Below, in pieces: positions 61,441 to 64,000 of a DNA stretch of 64,000 bases (positions within the stretch are counted from its first letter, which is position 1; each line of letters begins with the position of its first letter). The DNA comes from an uncultured Rhodopila sp. GTDB lineage: Bacteria > Pseudomonadota > Alphaproteobacteria > Acetobacterales > Acetobacteraceae. The translations under genes and the position numbers were made by a program. The stretch covers positions 1 through 64,000 of the forward strand of contig NZ_CAJATU010000098.1 of assembly GCF_903944925.1 (NCBI RefSeq), given 5' to 3'. Below the pieces are notes generated by a model that had not been told where the DNA came from, made no database searches, and saw only the letters and a list, made by a program, of their open reading frames with translations.

Positions 61441-61822
61441 GCCGAGAGCGACACGCCGGCAGCGGGCAGCAGGAACCGGTTGGTCCGCCCGGACAGGTTT
61501 CGCCTCGGCTGATCGGCCGGCATTTCCGGGGCCAAGAGTGAATCATTGTCTTGCCAAACCGTCGCGCCGGCTGTATCGTCCGGTTGCGTCATTGTTTTGC
61601 ATGTATGTTTTTCGCGACGGAGTGAAATCACCTCCGGCGGAGGATCGTGCCAACAGCGCGGGCGGCCAGAGATGGCCGCAAAGAACTGTGGGTTGGAAGG
61701 AAAGCTTTGCGGATGCGGGTAGCAGCAAGTGTCAGTGGCATATCGTACCGCGCCGTTCCCGCCGACCTCGTTCGGTATGGTTCCAGAGCCGGCACGACGC
61801 GCGTTACCGCGGACCACCGCAC

Positions 61823-63124
61823 GTGCTAGACGTAGCGGGCGAAGCGAGCCCGGCGGCAGAGACCGCCAAATCGGCGACGGTTGGCCCGGCCCCGGCCCCG
61901 GCCGCGCCGGAGCGCGGGCCATATCCGCACCCGGCTGGCGTTCCGACTCTGGAAGGTCCCGAGGGCATTCGCTATGACTTCAACGAAGGCGCCCGGGTCA
62001 GGCTTCCGATCCGGGAGGCGGGCAAATGGCGGGTGCGCCTGCGCGACCTCGACACCGGCAACATACTTTTTGAATCCGAAAACAAGGGCGCGCTGGTGCG
62101 CTCGTCCAAGCGCTTCTATGTCCGCTTCGGCATCGAGGTATGGGATGTGCAGGACGATGGCCATGCGGACCTTGTCCTGAGTCATCAATACGACAGCTTC
62201 GATCGTGAGATACTGGTTCATTTCCCGGTCGGGACGCTGGGCGATATCCTGGCGTGGTTCTCCTACGTCCCGCGGTTTTGGCAAGTGCGCGGATGCAGGC
62301 TCACCTGCAGCATGTCTCCGCTGTTGATTCCTTTGCTGCGCGATGCCTATCCGTCGATCCGTTTCGTCACGCACGAGGAGGCGGCGACGCTGGAACTGGC
62401 CGACACGGCGTATGCAACCTATTATCTTGGCCTGTTTTTCGATGATGCGGCCTGCGTCCATCAGCCAATTGATTTCCGGCATGTCGGGCTGCACCGCACC
62501 GCCGCGTTCATTCTGGGCGTCGATCCGGCCGAGCAGGCGCCAAAGATCGCCATACCTGATGAGACACGGCCGATCGAAGACCCGTATGTTTGCATTGCGG
62601 TGCAAAGCTCGACACAGAGCAAGAATTGGAACAATCCGCAGGGTTGGCACGGCGTCGTCGAATTTCTAAGACAACGCGGCTACCGGGTGATCTGCATCGA
62701 TCAGAAACGGGTACACGGGACCGGTACGGTCTGGACCCACATCCCGCACGGTGTCGAGGACCAAACCGGTGACCGCCCGCTGACCGAGCGTGCCCGCTGG
62801 CTGCGCCATGCCGCGGCGTTTGTCGGGTTGAGCAGCGGGCTGGCCTGGCTGGCCTGGGCGGCCGGCACGCCAGTTGTCATGATCAGCGGCTTCACCCTGC
62901 CGAACAACGAGTTCACCACGCCGTTCCGGGTCATCAACTGGCACACCTGCAACGGGTGCTGGAACGACGTGCGTGAGCGCTTCGACCATAAAGACTTTCT
63001 CTGGTGCCCACGCCAGGCCGGCACGCCGCGCCAGTTCGAATGCACACACCTGATCACGGCGGAACAGGTGATTGCGACTCTAAAACGTGTACCTACGCTC
63101 AGCCCCTTCCGCCGAACCCCTTAA
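61823..63124 (+). CDS. BAHT-type autotransporter strand-loop-strand O-heptosyltransferase
   Basis: A 433-residue protein of the TibC/Aah family. After an Ala/Pro-rich head comes EGIRYDFNEGARVRLP (~48-63) and KWRVRLRDLDTGNILFESEN, the N-terminal domain; then a GT9-like GT-B core with FLRQRGYRVICIDQKRVHG, GLSSGLAWLAWAAGTPVVMI and FRVINWHTCNGCWND. Four late cysteines (CNGC, WCP, FEC) match the iron-finger of TibC. It transfers ADP-heptose onto Ser residues of strand-loop-strand repeats. The frame is open back to 61427; GTG 61823 is the best family-based start but has a poor ribosome site. The next gene is its likely substrate, 12 bp away. Confidence 0.87.
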   Translation: MLDVAGEASPAAETAKSATVGPAPAPAAPERGPYPHPAGVPTLEGPEGIRYDFNEGARVRLPIREAGKWRVRLRDLDTGNILFESENKGALVRSSKRFYVRFGIEVWDVQDDGHADLVLSHQYDSFDREILVHFPVGTLGDILAWFSYVPRFWQVRGCRLTCSMSPLLIPLLRDAYPSIRFVTHEEAATLELADTAYATYYLGLFFDDAACVHQPIDFRHVGLHRTAAFILGVDPAEQAPKIAIPDETRPIEDPYVCIAVQSSTQSKNWNNPQGWHGVVEFLRQRGYRVICIDQKRVHGTGTVWTHIPHGVEDQTGDRPLTERARWLRHAAAFVGLSSGLAWLAWAAGTPVVMISGFTLPNNEFTTPFRVINWHTCNGCWNDVRERFDHKDFLWCPRQAGTPRQFECTHLITAEQVIATLKRVPTLSPFRRTP

Positions 63125-63136
63125 GGAGATATCATC

Positions 63137-64000
63137 ATGGCGACCAACTACACCGTATCCAATGGATGGACACTGTCCGGTACAAAACTCTACTCCGGCG
63201 TGACGACCAGCACGGTTAACCTGACGTCAGGCGACACGGTCACGGTTTCGAAAGGCGGGCTTGCCGAAGCGCTCACCCTGTCGGGCGGCGAAACCTTGTC
63301 GGTAACCAGCGGTGTAACGAGTAACATTATCATCAGCTCCGGTGGCGAAGAGCAGTTGTTTGCCGGTGCCAATGCCACCAGCACGACGGTTTTCGCTGGC
63401 GGTGAAGATACGATCGAGGTCGCCAACCCGACCAATAATGCCCTCCTTATCAGCTCGGGAGGTATTCTGGACATTGACTATAACGCGGGAAAACAGAATG
63501 CCGCCGCCACCCTGCTATCCGGCTCGGAAATATTGTTTCAAACCACGTCCGGAGCAACCGTGGCGACAAGCGGGGCCAACCCCACTTCGGTGACCTACGG
63601 CCTGCAGAAAGTTGTCATCGCAGGTTCCGCCACCATTTCGACGTTGTCCACCGTCACGAGCAACGTTTTTGTCGAGGTCACCTGCTTTGCCGGCGGAACG
63701 CAGATCCTGGCCGGCGGCAACGAAGTGGCGATCGAAGCCCTTCAGCCCGGTGACAGCGTTGCCGTCCTGCGCAACGGCGAAACCGTGCAAGAGCCGGTGA
63801 CCTGGGTCGGCTCGTCGAAGATCGACCTGTCCCGGCATGCCCAGCCGGAACTCGCCGCCCCCGTCCGTGTCAAAGCCGGCGCGCTGGCCGACAACACTCC
63901 GACCCGCGACCTGCTGCTGTCCCCGGAGCATTGCCTGATCCTCGGTGGCCGTTCGATCCCGGTGAAGTACCTCATCAACGGCGGTTCGATCGCCCGCGAA
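63137..64000 (+). CDS. Strand-loop-strand repeat protein with Hint domain (3' end outside window)
   Basis: The frame starts at ATG 63137 (AAGGAG 7-8 bases upstream) and is open to the window end (288 residues). Residues ~1-180 are AIDA/TibA-like strand-loop-strand repeats: LSGGETLSVTSGV, IIISSGGEEQLFAGANATST, TVFAGGEDTIEV, LISSGGILDI. These Gly/Ser/Thr turns are the heptosylation acceptors. At ~183 a Hint domain begins with Cys (VTCFAGGTQIL), then EALQPGDSVAVL and LLLSPEHCLILGGRSIPVKY. No classical signal peptide is seen. The Hint replaces the usual autotransporter barrel. Unlike canonical Hint domains the SPxH box is followed by Cys. Confidence 0.85.
   Translation, partial: MATNYTVSNGWTLSGTKLYSGVTTSTVNLTSGDTVTVSKGGLAEALTLSGGETLSVTSGVTSNIIISSGGEEQLFAGANATSTTVFAGGEDTIEVANPTNNALLISSGGILDIDYNAGKQNAAATLLSGSEILFQTTSGATVATSGANPTSVTYGLQKVVIAGSATISTLSTVTSNVFVEVTCFAGGTQILAGGNEVAIEALQPGDSVAVLRNGETVQEPVTWVGSSKIDLSRHAQPELAAPVRVKAGALADNTPTRDLLLSPEHCLILGGRSIPVKYLINGGSIARE

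Larger units (their letters stand above)
61295..61822. other. Divergent regulatory region
   Basis: It holds the sigma-54 promoter and activator motif of the PEP-CTERM gene (minus strand). On the plus strand the frame leading into the heptosyltransferase is open from 61427, but its composition and the promoter elements argue against coding before about 61823. Confidence 0.5.

Noticed and set aside
61427-61822. N-terminal extension of the heptosyltransferase frame
   Set aside because: It covers the PEP-CTERM activator motif, is Arg/Ser-rich and has no counterpart in the family, which starts near the Ala/Pro-rich head.
1-64000. CRISPR arrays, rRNA operons, complete insertion sequences
   Set aside because: No regularly spaced repeats, no rRNA-like sequence and no intact transposase gene were seen.

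Overview
The window is GC-rich, gene-dense chromosomal DNA of an alphaproteobacterium. The best guess is a member of the Acetobacteraceae (Rhodospirillales). The guess rests on a hopanoid transporter (HpnN), a strand-loop-strand repeat protein that ends in a Hint domain instead of an autotransporter barrel, a DUF6362 protein, GTG and TTG starts, and dispersed inverted repeats of the kind common in that family. No rRNA, tRNA or CRISPR was found, so placement rests on protein families alone.

Layout. 1-2.8 kb: end of a membrane protein, a GT2 glycosyltransferase, then a graveyard holding a frameshifted HipA kinase and an IstB (IS21) scrap. 2.8-7.2 kb: propionate-CoA ligase, diverging from a short-chain dehydrogenase and a flavin hydroxylase. 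7.2-13.3 kb: three toxin-antitoxin loci (BrnTA, CcdAB, and a HigBA-like pair with a frameshifted toxin) between a GT4 glycosyltransferase, a hydrolase and a Baeyer-Villiger-type monooxygenase. 13.3-22 kb: phosphatase, paired hot-dog dehydratases, GT1 glycosyltransferase, L31, HpnN and a secreted peptidase-like hydrolase. 22-32 kb: ureohydrolase, nucleoside hydrolase/M20 peptidase/DUF1345 cluster, acyl-CoA synthetase, peptide-type binding protein, and a membrane protein carrying an in-frame repeat. 31.8-36.4 kb: ThiL, a TPR-glycosyltransferase fusion, and an operon with a VirD4-like protein that has lost its ATPase residues.

36.8-41.3 kb: a bufferin operon (BufA, BufB, BufC, DoxX) followed by a peroxiredoxin-like protein, a LysR regulator and a phosphoesterase. 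41.4-49.7 kb: haem-binding-type secreted protein, GspK scrap, ABC-F ATPase, Sua5, PepA, HolC, a coiled-coil protein and a lone receiver domain. 50.1-51.6 kb: a small phage-like regulatory cluster. 51.9-58.5 kb: aroQ-accB-accC-cupin operon, thiS-thiG, a TylF-like methyltransferase and ornithine decarboxylase. 58.8-64 kb: YihY membrane protein, then a cell-surface region. That region has a PEP-CTERM protein behind a near-perfect sigma-54 promoter and an upstream motif that recurs twice nearby, and a BAHT-type heptosyltransferase immediately upstream of its probable substrate, a strand-loop-strand/Hint protein that runs off the window.

The most distinctive systems are the heptosyltransferase plus Hint-domain adhesin pair, the sigma-54/PEP-CTERM regulatory architecture, and the apparent pseudo-ATPase VirD4 operon.
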